64,000 bases of DNA from Spirosoma sp. KUDC1026 (GCF_013375035.1 NZ_CP056032.1:124001-188000); one strand, 5' to 3'. Positions 18,001 to 26,200 are shown, numbered from the stretch's first letter. The notes: a model not told the origin generated them from the sequence alone. A program made the numbers and translations.

Positions 18001-18507
18001 CGTACCCTTTATTACGACGTTGGCACCGGGCAGCGTTTCGCCGGTGTTGGTCGTTACTTTACCGGTAATGGTCTGGTCAACAGGATTAACAGTCGCAACT
18101 GCGGGTTCATCCGTCTCCGGCATCAGCATGGATGTCGAGCGGGCGACCTGCCGTTTCAGAATAATCTGCTGATCTTTTACTTCATAATCGAGTTGCAGCG
18201 GTTTCAGCAACTGAGCCAGCACTACCGCCAGCTTCTGATTCGTAGACCGGTACGTTACCCGGCGGCTGGCCTGCACCAGCTGGGGGCTGTACAGAAAATG
18301 CACACTGGCTTCCCGTTCGATCTGATCGAGCACTGTGCTGATGGGCTGGTTCTCGCTGGTGACCGTCACCCGGCGGTCCAGCAGGGCCTGACCGTTACTG
18401 CTGTGGGCGAAGGAAACGCCCGCCAGTGCAATAGCCAGAACGAGTTGGAAAAGACTAATTTGCATGACTCTAAAGACTTGCTCACGCAATTGTCGATGGT
18501 TTTTCAT
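15064..18507 (-). CDS. SusC/RagA TonB-dependent receptor with signalling STN domain
   Basis: The ATG at 18507 gives 1147 residues beginning MKNHRQLREQVF and a signal helix; an upstream leader rich in basic residues was rejected as untranslated. Domains in order: an STN domain (about residues 40-115), a carboxypeptidase-regulatory-like domain (about 125-205), the plug with SEVVVVGYGTQRR and SPLYVIDGVPV, then a 22-strand barrel ending in AGINVTF. The STN domain is the module that contacts a FecR-type anti-sigma factor, and such a gene lies directly upstream, so this receptor probably both imports glycan and reports it. It is energised by TonB. Confidence 0.95.
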   Translation of the reverse strand: MKNHRQLREQVFRVMQISLFQLVLAIALAGVSFAHSSNGQALLDRRVTVTSENQPISTVLDQIEREASVHFLYSPQLVQASRRVTYRSTNQKLAVVLAQLLKPLQLDYEVKDQQIILKRQVARSTSMLMPETDEPAVATVNPVDQTITGKVTTNTGETLPGANVVIKGTTRGTSTDANGNFTLSVPDGNVVLVVSSVGFLPKEVAVNGQTTINVSLESDVQALSEVVVVGYGTQRRQELTTAVTSVSSKAIERQPVAGFDQALQGQAAGVQVTSPTGAPGAGINVRIRGNNSISLTNSPLYVIDGVPVLPTYDRELSIGNQRPNPLNTLNPNDIESIDVLKDGAAAAIYGLRASNGVVVITTKRGKTGKAQVSFSAYYGVQQLRKKIPMLNSQQFAQYYNDAQTAAGNAPAFTDINALTTNTDWQDAVYRSAAIRNYQISLSGGTERTKYYVSGAYFKQDGIALNSGFDRYNFKLNLDQQMGNRFRVGTSLNLSKTSNNGSVRSELGPGNSGTVLGALAQIPTIPIRNASGTYSINPFQQFDNPVGNLLETRNRANIYQAIGNVYGELDILKNLTFRSSLGLDFRSQIENEFITRDYPGTQNANPANRGSARTGTNQQVIWLWENTLTYNPELGDKHNLTLLAGQSVQESDRFTSGASVSGFPSNAVPYLSAGTLFSAPFSYQDQWGLMSYFTRAIYNYDERYLATLSLRADGSSRFAPGNRFGYFPALSLGWRMARESFFPKDAALSDLKLRASVGANGNQEIGAYDRFSTYSSGRNYFNGTSVVGGIAPDRIGNNALSWETTVQYNAGVDLGFFKDRLTLTLDAYLKQTTGLLTNVPLPLNAGAQSPQITQNVGDVQNKGIELGINSTNIQSEGNGFNWSTNFNFTLNRNKVVNIGTLRNDQGEEVDRVIIGDYTVTQKGAPLGAFYGYVMQGIFQSTGEIAEAATQPGQPKPGDIRFADLNGDGVIDANDRTIIGNPNPKFIAAITNNLTYKGFELSVFFQGSFGNDIYNQNRTVIEGMSDPLNQTTAVLNRWTPTNTNTNIPRAVRYDPNQNNRFSTRFIEDGTYVRLKNLTLAYNLPSAFLQRIKVGSVRAYVTAQNLLTFTKYSGYDPEVSADPFSSVGFGRDFGVYPQAKTYTAGINVTF

Positions 18508-18714
18508 ATTTTTTGGAGCTTTTTGTCGGTTCCTGAGAATGGGCAAAAGAAATCCCGCGCTCCTCTTTTTCAGAGGACGATTGTTTGGCGACATCGGCGG
18601 GGTAATACCAGGTCGTCGGTGTTGCAGCACCGGCGACTTTTTTTGTCTATGGAAGTAGGTAATTAGTTGTTTTTCTTCATGGGGGCAGCTCGGGTTTTGA
18701 CGTTGAGAATTGAC

Positions 18715-19818
18715 TTAATTACAGCCCTTACCGGTAATCAGAATCTGACCGTCAATGACTGTGTAGCTGGATTCGGTACCGGCGCAGATCCACTCCAGTT
18801 TTTTGAAGAGGGGTTCGTTGCTCAGGGTAGCCGTTAAGGTGCAGTTGGTCAGTAGGGTTTCGTCGAAAACAATGTCGACTCCATAATCTTTTTCCAGCCG
18901 GGCAAATACTTCGGTTACGGGCGTATTCCGGAACCGTACTTCCTGATTAGCCACAGGAACGTCGACGGGCTGCGGCTGGGCTACCAGCGATTTGGTTAGT
19001 CGCTTATCGGTACGTTCCAAAGTAGCCTGCTGGTTCGGCAGCAGAATCAGCCCCGCCAGTTCGTGGCTGGTAGCGCTGGCCTTCTGCTGGGCCGTCTCCT
19101 GCGTAAACACCGATACTTTCCCTGTTTTTACCGAAACTGATACGTGCTTGTCCTGATCGTATGCTTTCACGGCAAAGCTGGTTCCCAGCACCCGGGTCAC
19201 CAGTTCGTTCGCGTACACCAGAAACGGTTTTGTCGGATCTTTTTCTACCTGAAAGAAAGCCTCCCCCGTCAGATATACGTCACGCTGGTTACCCGCAAAC
19301 GCACGCGGATAGCTGAGTCGGCTGTTCTTATAGAGCGTAACGACGCTGCCATCGGGCAACGTAACGCTTTCCGGCCGGTCGTTGTCGTTGATCACTTCCT
19401 GGAGCGGGGTCGTCGCCCGCGCTACCTGACGTATATAGATAGACGGTTGCGCCCGAAACTGATAATACCCAATCAGGCCAACGCCCAGCAGTACTACAGC
19501 GGCTGCTGCATAGTACCAGCGTTGTCGGAGCGAACGAATAAGGGTTGGCTGCGGGCGGGCAGTTGCTTCCTGCTGCCGGAGAGCCACCAGCAGTTGAGCC
19601 ACTTTATCGTCGATGTGCGCATCCGTCAACGGGAGTTGCTCCCCGCGAATATTGAGTAGCAGTTGCCGGGCCTGCGCCACAGTTGCCTGCTTGCCGGGAT
19701 GATTGTCCAGCCACGTCTGCCAGAAGTGCACATCGGCCGGTTGGGGATGAAACACCCATTGCCGGAACGCTTCATCTTCCAGAAAATCATTGACCTCAAA
19801 AAACTGATACTCTATCAT
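18715..19818 (-). CDS. FecR-type anti-sigma factor
   Basis: The 367-residue protein has a cytoplasmic N-terminal part, one membrane helix (WYYAAAAVVLLGVGLIGYYQF, about residues 90-110), then the FecR domain (VTLPDGSVVTLYKNSRLSYP, VYLTGEAFFQVEKD, TRVLGTSFAVKAY) and a C-terminal DUF4974 domain (VRFRNTPVTEVFARLEKDYGV to the end). It should hold the adjacent ECF sigma factor until the SusC STN domain signals. It starts 99 bases after the sigma gene and ends about 200 bases before SusC. Confidence 0.93.
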   Translation of the reverse strand: MIEYQFFEVNDFLEDEAFRQWVFHPQPADVHFWQTWLDNHPGKQATVAQARQLLLNIRGEQLPLTDAHIDDKVAQLLVALRQQEATARPQPTLIRSLRQRWYYAAAAVVLLGVGLIGYYQFRAQPSIYIRQVARATTPLQEVINDNDRPESVTLPDGSVVTLYKNSRLSYPRAFAGNQRDVYLTGEAFFQVEKDPTKPFLVYANELVTRVLGTSFAVKAYDQDKHVSVSVKTGKVSVFTQETAQQKASATSHELAGLILLPNQQATLERTDKRLTKSLVAQPQPVDVPVANQEVRFRNTPVTEVFARLEKDYGVDIVFDETLLTNCTLTATLSNEPLFKKLEWICAGTESSYTVIDGQILITGKGCN

Positions 19819-19917
19819 CGAAAAGTGGCACCAACTAGCCTTCTATTCTAGATTATCCGTTTTCGGTCCGGATGTACTCATTATTTGTTAAAAAATTTGT
19901 AAGCCCAGTCCAATTCC

Positions 19918-20505
19918 TCAGAACTGCAGTAAAAACAGCCACAGCACGTACGTCCAGAGATCCCGCAGTCGCCGGAGTGAGTTCTGTAACAGGTTAGCCA
20001 CCGACTGCGCATTGATGTTCATGGTTTGTGCAATCTGCTCGTAGGACAGGTTTTCGTAGTAGCGCAAATACAGGGCTTCCCGCTGTCGTTTGGGCAGGGC
20101 CGACAGTCGATTGTTGAGTTGTTGGGTAGTCGAGGACCAGTTTTCCTGGCTGATGAGCTGGCTTTCGATGGTTTCTTCGTCGGCCTGCTCGTTGCTTTCG
20201 TCCCAGGCGTCCTCCGGCAATTGATGCTGATGGTGTTTGATCAGTTGATGACGTAGCGTTTTAAGGAGATAAAACTTGACGGACTGGGTATCGCCCACAA
20301 AACCGCGACGTTCCCATAGCTTCAGAAACATGTCCTGGATACAATCTTCAATCAGCATCGTATCCCTGGTAAAACGAGTGGCGTAATTGAACAGGGAACG
20401 GTAATATTTTTTGGATAGCTGCCCCAGCGCCACTGTATCTCCTTTCCGAAATTGCTGCCAGAGAAGCTGGTCGTTTGTAGCAAAAAGGGAATCGGAGTTG
20501 GGCAT
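19918..20505 (-). CDS. ECF-type RNA polymerase sigma factor
   Basis: The 195-residue protein has sigma region 2 (YYRSLFNYATRFTRDTMLIEDCIQDMFLKLWERR) and region 4 (LPKRQREALYLRYYENLSYEQIAQTMNI followed by the recognition helix). It is FecI-like by context: it precedes a FecR anti-sigma gene and SusC/SusD. The C-terminus is hydrophobic (LWTYVLWLFLLQF), which is common in this Bacteroidota group. It is expected to drive the SusCD promoter once released. Confidence 0.93.
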   Translation of the reverse strand: MPNSDSLFATNDQLLWQQFRKGDTVALGQLSKKYYRSLFNYATRFTRDTMLIEDCIQDMFLKLWERRGFVGDTQSVKFYLLKTLRHQLIKHHQHQLPEDAWDESNEQADEETIESQLISQENWSSTTQQLNNRLSALPKRQREALYLRYYENLSYEQIAQTMNINAQSVANLLQNSLRRLRDLWTYVLWLFLLQF

Positions 20506-20558
20506 CGTAAACGGAATTAGGATACTAATTTACCGAATAACGAGTGCAGATGACTACT

Positions 20559-20589
20559 TAAAGATAAAATAGTACCATAATCATACAAA
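20559..20589 (-). promoter_or_regulatory. Bacteroidota-type promoter of the ECF sigma gene
   Basis: On the minus strand TTTG (20589-20586) is followed after 19 bases by TATCTTTA (20566-20559), which fits the primary-sigma consensus TTTG / TAnnTTTG of this phylum at 7 of 8 positions in the -7 box. It lies about 54 bases before the ATG. Confidence 0.5.
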
Positions 20590-20718
20590 TTCCGCTTTTC
20601 TGATCTATCCAATGCGCCTAAAGACCAAAACAGAACACTAGCTCTTTTGTGGGAACACAATCAGACGTAGTATGTTAACCAGCCAACGGGACCGATTCAT
20701 TTTGCCCATCCGACAGCC

Positions 20719-21324
20719 ATGAAACGAACCAACGTACTCAGTCAGCTTCGCCACGAGATCAAGGTATTACAGGGTGAGGAGGTTAAGCACAAAACTTACT
20801 CCAGTCAGCGGGTACTTCCTGACGAGACAACGGCCCACCAACTCTTCGGCCAGGCGGTTCAGCGTCTTTTTGATGTTAACAGCTGGTCGTCCATTTCGGC
20901 ATTCACCTCTGATTTTGTTTTGCATGATGCCAATGGGCATCCCAAGCCAGGCGGTTTTGTGGAGACTGGCGACTACATAAAAGTGTCGCTGCCGGGTCCG
21001 GTACCCAAAAGCTGGGTCCATGTACAATCGGTAGTTTCCGCTGCCAGTCTGGCCGAATTTACGGTGCACCCTTCTCAGGAGCCGGGAAACCAGCACACCG
21101 AAACCAGACACTTTTTTCGGAAGGAGTCCAGCAGTACGTTCCGCGTAGAAAAACAGGGCACTTCAATAATAGCCAGTGAAATTGGCCGGAATGAGCGAAT
21201 CAACAACGAAGGCGGGCAGGCCGGTGAACACGCGCTGATCAACACGGCGATTGCCGAAATGGGCTGGCTTTTTTATCAGAAAATTCAGTGGAAAACCCTG
21301 ACCGATTACCTGGCAGGAGTCTGA
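20719..21324 (+). CDS. Conserved hypothetical protein
   Basis: I do not recognise this 201-residue protein. It is soluble by appearance, with no signal peptide or membrane helix. Visible features are an amphipathic N-terminal helix (VLSQLRHEIKVLQGEE), a GDYIKVSLPGPVPKSWVHVQ strand pair, a FFRKESSSTFRVEKQG segment and a C-terminal helix with a conserved-looking EHALINTAIAEMGWLFYQ. It is divergent from the ECF sigma gene with about 210 bases between them, and convergent with the receiver gene, 7 bases apart. Confidence 0.65.
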   Translation: MKRTNVLSQLRHEIKVLQGEEVKHKTYSSQRVLPDETTAHQLFGQAVQRLFDVNSWSSISAFTSDFVLHDANGHPKPGGFVETGDYIKVSLPGPVPKSWVHVQSVVSAASLAEFTVHPSQEPGNQHTETRHFFRKESSSTFRVEKQGTSIIASEIGRNERINNEGGQAGEHALINTAIAEMGWLFYQKIQWKTLTDYLAGV

Positions 21325-21331
21325 TTACTTT

Positions 21332-21730
21332 CTACTGTTGCAGCCACCGGGTTGTTACCCAGTTCAGTAACCCTTTGGTTGTTTCCAGACTAACCGGTTT
21401 TATCCGGTAATCGGTTGCGCCCAGAAGCATGGCTTTTTCCCGGTCCCGCTCATCGTGCGATGCGGTCAGTATAACCACGGGGATGTCTTGGTAGGTCGAC
21501 TGATTGCGTAACCTCCGAAGCACCCGAAAGCCATCCAGCCGACGCATATACAGGTCCAGCAGCACGACCTTTGGCAAGCGGGGAGTCTGCCGCAGCGAAT
21601 GAAGAAACTCGTCGCCGTCTTTTAAGAAAGTGGGGACAATAGCCGGATTAGCAGAACGTAACGCAAGTCCCATAATCAGGTGACTATCGGGCTCGTCATC
21701 AACCAGCCACAGGGGCGAAAACTGATTCAT
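21332..21730 (-). CDS. Single-domain response regulator (CheY-like)
   Basis: The 132-residue protein is a receiver domain alone: the acidic pair in VDDEPDSH, the phospho-acceptor aspartate in VVLLDLYM, the Thr in VVILTASHD and the conserved lysine in YRIKPVS are all present. There is no output domain, so it acts through a partner. It follows the ergothioneine genes on the same strand after a terminator; the kinase encoded at 26201-27616 is the nearest candidate partner, by position only. Confidence 0.92.
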   Translation of the reverse strand: MNQFSPLWLVDDEPDSHLIMGLALRSANPAIVPTFLKDGDEFLHSLRQTPRLPKVVLLDLYMRRLDGFRVLRRLRNQSTYQDIPVVILTASHDERDREKAMLLGATDYRIKPVSLETTKGLLNWVTTRWLQQ

Positions 21731-21857
21731 AGTCGTAGCGGGAAAGCGAAGGCAAGCTAATGAAATTCAGCGAATTACCAACGTTCTGTAACTATTTTCC
21801 GATACTTAACAACTTGCTTATCTTCATCATTACCGTAACGGCATCTGTTTTTTAGCC

Positions 21858-21890
21858 ACAAAAAAACCGGGAATACCCGGTCTTTTTTGT
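21858..21890 (-). terminator. Rho-independent terminator after egtD
   Basis: A stem ACCGGG-AATA-CCCGGT (21866-21881) is flanked by runs of A and T on both sides. It lies about 20 bases beyond the egtD stop and before the receiver gene. Confidence 0.75.
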
Positions 21891-21906
21891 AGAATGCTTA
21901 ACGTAA

Positions 21907-22986
21907 CTATCGCTCAAATACTACGTCAGCAAAGTAGCCTTTACAATCCGTCAGCCAGCCCGTTACCGAGAAACCGGTCAGGCCAGCCAGTCCGTTAATG
22001 TCGGCCGGGGTGAACTTCCGGGAAATCTCCGTGTGAATGATCTCGCCGTAGTCGAATGCTACGTCCATATCGAGGGCGTTGATCCGGACGGTCTGCGTTT
22101 TCTGACTGACCAGATAACTCCGGGCCTCACCGGTTTCCGGATTGTAGGTTTCGTAATGATCAAACGAAGCCAGATCGAAACGGGCGTCAAGATCCCGGTT
22201 CAGGCGACGCAGCAGATTCAGATTAAACGCCCGTGTCAGGCCCTGACGATCGTTGTAGGCCGCATGGATAACGGCCGGATGCTTCCGCAGATCGAAACCC
22301 GTCAGAACCAGGTCGCCGGGGCGAAGCCGGTCGCTGATCTGCTGGTAGAAATCGACGGCTTCGTCAGGCGCGAAATTACCGATGTTCGACCCAAGAAACA
22401 GTACCACCCGCCGGGCGTCGGACTCGGCCGAGAGTTGTTCCAGTGCGTTGAAATAATCGTCATGCCGGGGGTTAAGCCGAATATCGGGCCACTGCCGCCG
22501 AATATCGGCCGTTAGACCGTCCAATGCGTCGGCCGATATATCCACCGGCGCGTACGTAAACGATACGCCCCGCTCGACGAAATAGGACAGCAGCACTTTG
22601 GTTTTCAGGCCATCGCCCGCCCCCAGTTCCACCAGTTCAAATGGCCGACCATCGGGCTGAAACAGCCGTAGCAGTTCCGCTTTCTGCGTCTCCAGAATTT
22701 CGTACTCCGACCGGGTCAGGTAGTACTCCGGCGCATGCATAATCGCCTGGAAAATCCGGCTGCCCTCGGCATCGTAGAAGAACCGTGACGACAGGCGTTT
22801 TGGTGTTTGCCGCAGGCCGGTACGTACTTCTTCGGCCAGCGCCGGATCTATATCGGCTTGTTGCTCCTGATTGGTTGTAAGCTCACTAACCTGGGGTGCA
22901 TCAACCTGGGGTGCACTAACCTGGGTTGCACTACCCAGAGGATCGATATTTACTGATCCGCTAAACGTATTCCCGTATACTGCCAT
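21907..22986 (-). CDS. egtD: L-histidine N-alpha-methyltransferase (ergothioneine biosynthesis)
   Basis: The 359-residue protein is an EgtD-type SAM methyltransferase that makes hercynine (trimethylhistidine). The family motif LSSRFFYDAEGSRIFQAI with PEYYLTRSEYEIL is clear, followed by the SAM loop VELGAGDGLKTKVLL and FLGSNIGNF. The first 45 residues are an extension with the five-residue repeat SATQV-SAPQV-DAPQV, encoded by three 15-bp repeats; no other ATG is available after it, so the extension is probably real. The start overlaps the end of the upstream egtB by 37 bases in another frame, so the two are coupled. Product sits with EgtB in one pathway. Confidence 0.92.
   Translation of the reverse strand: MAVYGNTFSGSVNIDPLGSATQVSAPQVDAPQVSELTTNQEQQADIDPALAEEVRTGLRQTPKRLSSRFFYDAEGSRIFQAIMHAPEYYLTRSEYEILETQKAELLRLFQPDGRPFELVELGAGDGLKTKVLLSYFVERGVSFTYAPVDISADALDGLTADIRRQWPDIRLNPRHDDYFNALEQLSAESDARRVVLFLGSNIGNFAPDEAVDFYQQISDRLRPGDLVLTGFDLRKHPAVIHAAYNDRQGLTRAFNLNLLRRLNRDLDARFDLASFDHYETYNPETGEARSYLVSQKTQTVRINALDMDVAFDYGEIIHTEISRKFTPADINGLAGLTGFSVTGWLTDCKGYFADVVFER
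22888..22932. repeat. Three tandem 15-bp repeats inside egtD
   Basis: Units 22888-22902, 22903-22917 and 22918-22932 read AACCTGGGGTGCATC or one- or two-base variants. They encode the five-residue repeat near the EgtD N-terminus and are in frame, so copy-number change would not break the gene. Confidence 0.9.
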
Positions 22987-24122
22987 CGTTTGTCAGGTTG
23001 AAAGAAATTGCGGTACGTTGGCCGGGCATGACCATCGGGCGTGGCGATCGACGCGCCCCGTAGTACAATCTGTCCACTCATAAATTTTCCATTGTATTCG
23101 CCCACGGCCCCCTCGGCGGTTGTAAAGCCGGGATAAGGCAGGTAGGCCGAATTAGTCCACTCCCATCGCGTGCCCCACGCAAAGGCGTTATCAGCCTGCG
23201 TGGCCGCTTCCCATTCAAACTCGGTGGGGAGTCGCTGCTGTTTCCAGCGGGCGTACGCATCGGCCTCATACTGGCTGACGTGCGTAACGGGCGCGTCGGG
23301 GTCCAGCCGTTGCAGGCCATCGAAGGTGTATGTATACCACAGGCTCTCGATTTTATGCCAGTATAAGGGGGCCTGAATCTGGTTGGTGTTCACCCACGCC
23401 CAGCCATCGGCCAGCCAGTAGCGGAAATTCCGGTAACCACCGGCTTCCACGAAGGCCAGGTATTCCGCGTTGGTTACCAGCCCGCCCGAGATTGTTGTTT
23501 CGTTCAGATACACCTTATGCGGTCCCAGCTCGTTGTCGAAGCAAAACCCTTTTCCCTGGTAGCCTATGGTGTAAATACCCTCGCGCAGCGTTACCGACGG
23601 ACCTGACACTAGTGGAGGATTTTCCTGCACGGGCATGTCGATGGCCGGCAGCAACGGGTTGTTGCCCAGAATATATTTGATATCGGTAATAAGGAGTTCC
23701 TGGTGCTGCTGCTCGTGGTTCAGTCCCAGTTCGATGAGGGTGTGTAACGTATCAGTCAGTTCCACCGTTTCCAGAAACTGCTGCATGTACCCGTCAACGT
23801 AAGCCCGGTACTGATAAACGCCAGCTACCGTCGGACGGCTTAGATTCCCCCGATCGGTACGCAGTACGCGCTTGCCCACGGTTTCGTAATAGCTATTGAA
23901 AACGTAGCTAAAGTCCTCGTGAAAGGGTTTATAACCGGGTAGATTCGGTGTCAGCAGGAAGGTTTCCCAGAACCAGGTGGTATGACCAATGTGCCATTTT
24001 GGGGGACTTACGTCCGCAACGGGCTGCACGACGTAGTCTTCCGTTTCCAGTCCCCGGCAGATCGCTTCCGAATGGGCGCGCACCCGCAGGTACTGGTCAG
24101 TTAAAGTTTGTTCAGCGATCAC
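22950..24122 (-). CDS. egtB: Ergothioneine sulfoxide synthase EgtB
   Basis: The 390-residue protein has an N-terminal DinB-like helical domain with iron-ligand histidines in WHIGHTTWFWE (H44, H47) and NHEQQHQE (H136, H140), and a C-terminal formylglycine-enzyme-like domain (GPHKVYL, RLPTEFEWEAATQ, GRPTYRNFFQPDKRWQYTGIRLA). EgtB is an iron enzyme that couples hercynine to a cysteine-containing thiol with oxygen. The start is GTG at 24122; no ATG lies nearby in frame. No EgtA, EgtC or EgtE gene is in the window, so the thiol donor and the C-S lyase are unknown here. It lies 91 bases after the zinc-finger gene. Confidence 0.93.
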   Translation of the reverse strand: MIAEQTLTDQYLRVRAHSEAICRGLETEDYVVQPVADVSPPKWHIGHTTWFWETFLLTPNLPGYKPFHEDFSYVFNSYYETVGKRVLRTDRGNLSRPTVAGVYQYRAYVDGYMQQFLETVELTDTLHTLIELGLNHEQQHQELLITDIKYILGNNPLLPAIDMPVQENPPLVSGPSVTLREGIYTIGYQGKGFCFDNELGPHKVYLNETTISGGLVTNAEYLAFVEAGGYRNFRYWLADGWAWVNTNQIQAPLYWHKIESLWYTYTFDGLQRLDPDAPVTHVSQYEADAYARWKQQRLPTEFEWEAATQADNAFAWGTRWEWTNSAYLPYPGFTTAEGAVGEYNGKFMSGQIVLRGASIATPDGHARPTYRNFFQPDKRWQYTGIRLADQ

Positions 24123-24213
24123 GATTGAATGATGAGAGTCCAGAAGTGAGGGTTCTCTCTATAACCAGTTCCAGCCGAATAAGTTGCGGATATACACCAA
24201 AGTAGATCGAGTA

Positions 24214-24477
24214 CTAATACCGGGCCATTTCTTCATCAACGTAGCACCAGAGCCAGCGTTCATGTGGTTCGGCGGAGGCAACAACCGGGTGCTGCGTCTT
24301 ATGAAAATGCTTCGTCGCGTGCTGGTTCGGCGACGAGTCGCAGCAGAGCGTAACGCCACAGGTCTGGCAGGTACGCAGGTGGACCCAGACGCCGTCCATC
24401 TGGACGCATTCTTCGCAGACGGCGGGTAGCTCGGGCAGTTGAACCGCCGTCAGATCAGTCAGGTGAGAACAGGCCAT
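24214..24477 (-). CDS. UBP-type zinc-finger protein
   Basis: From the ATG at 24477 the protein has 87 residues and is nearly all zinc finger: C3-x-H5, C21-x2-C24, C37-x2-C40, C45-C46 and histidines near 53-63 (HATKHFHKTQH). This is the ZnF-UBP pattern, which in eukaryotes binds free ubiquitin C-termini; the bacterial proteins have no established role known to me. A TTG upstream would make it overlap the flavoprotein gene; the ATG is preferred. It lies 55 bases after the receiver/flavoprotein gene and before egtB, all on one strand. Confidence 0.88.
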   Translation of the reverse strand: MACSHLTDLTAVQLPELPAVCEECVQMDGVWVHLRTCQTCGVTLCCDSSPNQHATKHFHKTQHPVVASAEPHERWLWCYVDEEMARY

Positions 24478-24532
24478 AGCAGTAAGTTTTAGAACATGGT
24501 TAAGGTACTGTCGATCATCCGGAGTAAGCCTG

Positions 24533-26194
24533 TTAGGTTTCAGCCAGGTACTTGTGGACAAAGCTGACGGCCATAGCCCCCTCGCCCACCGCCGACGCCA
24601 CCCGGTTCATCGCTCCGGCGCGAACATCACCCGCGGCAAATACCCCAATGCTGCATGTTTCAAGCAGATGAGGCTCCCGATCATACCGCCAGACTTTCTT
24701 GAAATCGGCGTATCGGGCCAGATCCCGGCCGGTAGCAATAAACCCTTTGGGATCTTTGATGATGTCCATCTCGATCCAGTCGGTCAGCGGTTTGGCACCA
24801 ATGAAAATAAACAGTCCCCCCGCTGACACGGTCCGTTCGGTATCGGTATCCAGGTCTTTCAACACCAGTTCTTCCAGGTGATCGTGACCTTTGCCTTCAA
24901 TCACTTCCGTGCAGCCCAGCACTTTGATGTTGGGCGTCCGGTCGATCTGGTCAATCAGGTACTGCGACATAGTTTCGCTCAGGCCGCGCCGGTGAACACA
25001 GATAAATACTTCGGAAGCCACCCGCGACAGGTACATAGCCCCCTGCCCCGCCGAGTTACCGCCCCCAACGACATAGACCGGCTTATCTTTGAAAGCATAG
25101 GCTTCGGTCGTAGCGGCCCCGTAATACACGCCCGCTCCGGTAAATTTCTGCAGACTTTCGTTCTCCAGCTGCCGGTACGACACACCCGTACTTAGAATAA
25201 CTGCCCGCGTGACCAGTTGACTACCATCGGCCATACTGACCGTCTTGTACTGCCCACTGGACGTAATGGAAACAACTTCCTGCGGAGCCAGAAATTCGAC
25301 TCCGAAACGTGTTGCCTGCGAAATAGCCCGGCGCGTCAGGTCGGCTCCGCTCAGGCCGTTTGGAAACCCCAGGTAATTTTCAATTCGGGAACTGGTTCCG
25401 GCCTGCCCGCCCGGTGCTCGTTTGTCGATCAGAATGGTTTTCAGCCCTTCTGACCCACCATACACCGCTGCCGCCAGACCGGCAGGACCAGCCCCAACAA
25501 TGGCCAGGTCATACAGTTCGGCTTTAGCCTTCGGCTGCAGGCCCAGCTTAGTACCCAGGTCACTTAGACTCGGCTGCGCCAGCACCGTACCATCGGCAAA
25601 GGAAACGACGGGCAGATCTGCCTGACTGAGTTCATTCTGAGACAGCAGCTCCTCCGCTCGGGGATCACTTTCGATGTCAAGCCACTGATACGGGAACAGA
25701 TTTCCCGCCAGAAAATCTTTCAACTCATGCGACTGGGGCGAAAACTGATAGCCAACGAGCTGTAGGCCATCGAAGCCGGGACGATACGTCGACTGCCAGT
25801 CACTCAAGAGGTCGTCGAGTACGGGATATAGCTTTTCTTCGGGTGGATTCCAGGGCTTACCGATGTAGTAATCCAGTTGCACCTCGTTGATCGCGCGAAT
25901 GGCGGCTTCCGTGTCGGAGTAGGCTGTCAGCAGCGCCCGCTTGGCGTTGGGAAACAGCTTTCGGGCCCTGGACAGAAAATCAACGCCCGTCATACCCGGC
26001 ATGCGCTGATCGGATAGAAACAAAGCAACCTGTTCTTTCTTCCGGACCAGATCCGGCAACGCGTCCAGCGCTTCCTGCGCCGATTCGGTGCATAAGATCC
26101 GGTAGTGCTTTCGGTAGTGCTGACGCAGGTCGTGCTGAATAGCCTGTAACACCTGCGGATCATCGTCAATGGCAAAAATAATCGGGAGTTTCAT
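24533..26194 (-). CDS. Receiver domain - glutaredoxin-like - thioredoxin-reductase-like fusion
   Basis: The 553-residue protein has three parts. Residues 1-125 are a receiver: acidic cluster at 10-12, phospho-acceptor D62 in LSDQRMPG, lysine K113 in IGKPW. Residues 143-218 look like a glutaredoxin fold, but the CPYC position reads SPQS (152-155). Residues 225-550 are a thioredoxin-reductase-like flavoprotein: FAD motif GAGPAG at 234-239, NAD(P)H motif GGGNSAGQ near 377-384 and a C-terminal GVFAAGDVR. The CATC site of true reductases reads YGAATTEA (358-365). So phosphorylation may gate an NAD(P)H oxidoreductase that lacks disulphide chemistry. The kinase gene ends 6 bases upstream, which makes it the likely phosphodonor. 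Confidence 0.9.
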   Translation of the reverse strand: MKLPIIFAIDDDPQVLQAIQHDLRQHYRKHYRILCTESAQEALDALPDLVRKKEQVALFLSDQRMPGMTGVDFLSRARKLFPNAKRALLTAYSDTEAAIRAINEVQLDYYIGKPWNPPEEKLYPVLDDLLSDWQSTYRPGFDGLQLVGYQFSPQSHELKDFLAGNLFPYQWLDIESDPRAEELLSQNELSQADLPVVSFADGTVLAQPSLSDLGTKLGLQPKAKAELYDLAIVGAGPAGLAAAVYGGSEGLKTILIDKRAPGGQAGTSSRIENYLGFPNGLSGADLTRRAISQATRFGVEFLAPQEVVSITSSGQYKTVSMADGSQLVTRAVILSTGVSYRQLENESLQKFTGAGVYYGAATTEAYAFKDKPVYVVGGGNSAGQGAMYLSRVASEVFICVHRRGLSETMSQYLIDQIDRTPNIKVLGCTEVIEGKGHDHLEELVLKDLDTDTERTVSAGGLFIFIGAKPLTDWIEMDIIKDPKGFIATGRDLARYADFKKVWRYDREPHLLETCSIGVFAAGDVRAGAMNRVASAVGEGAMAVSFVHKYLAET

Positions 26195-26200
26195 AAAGGG

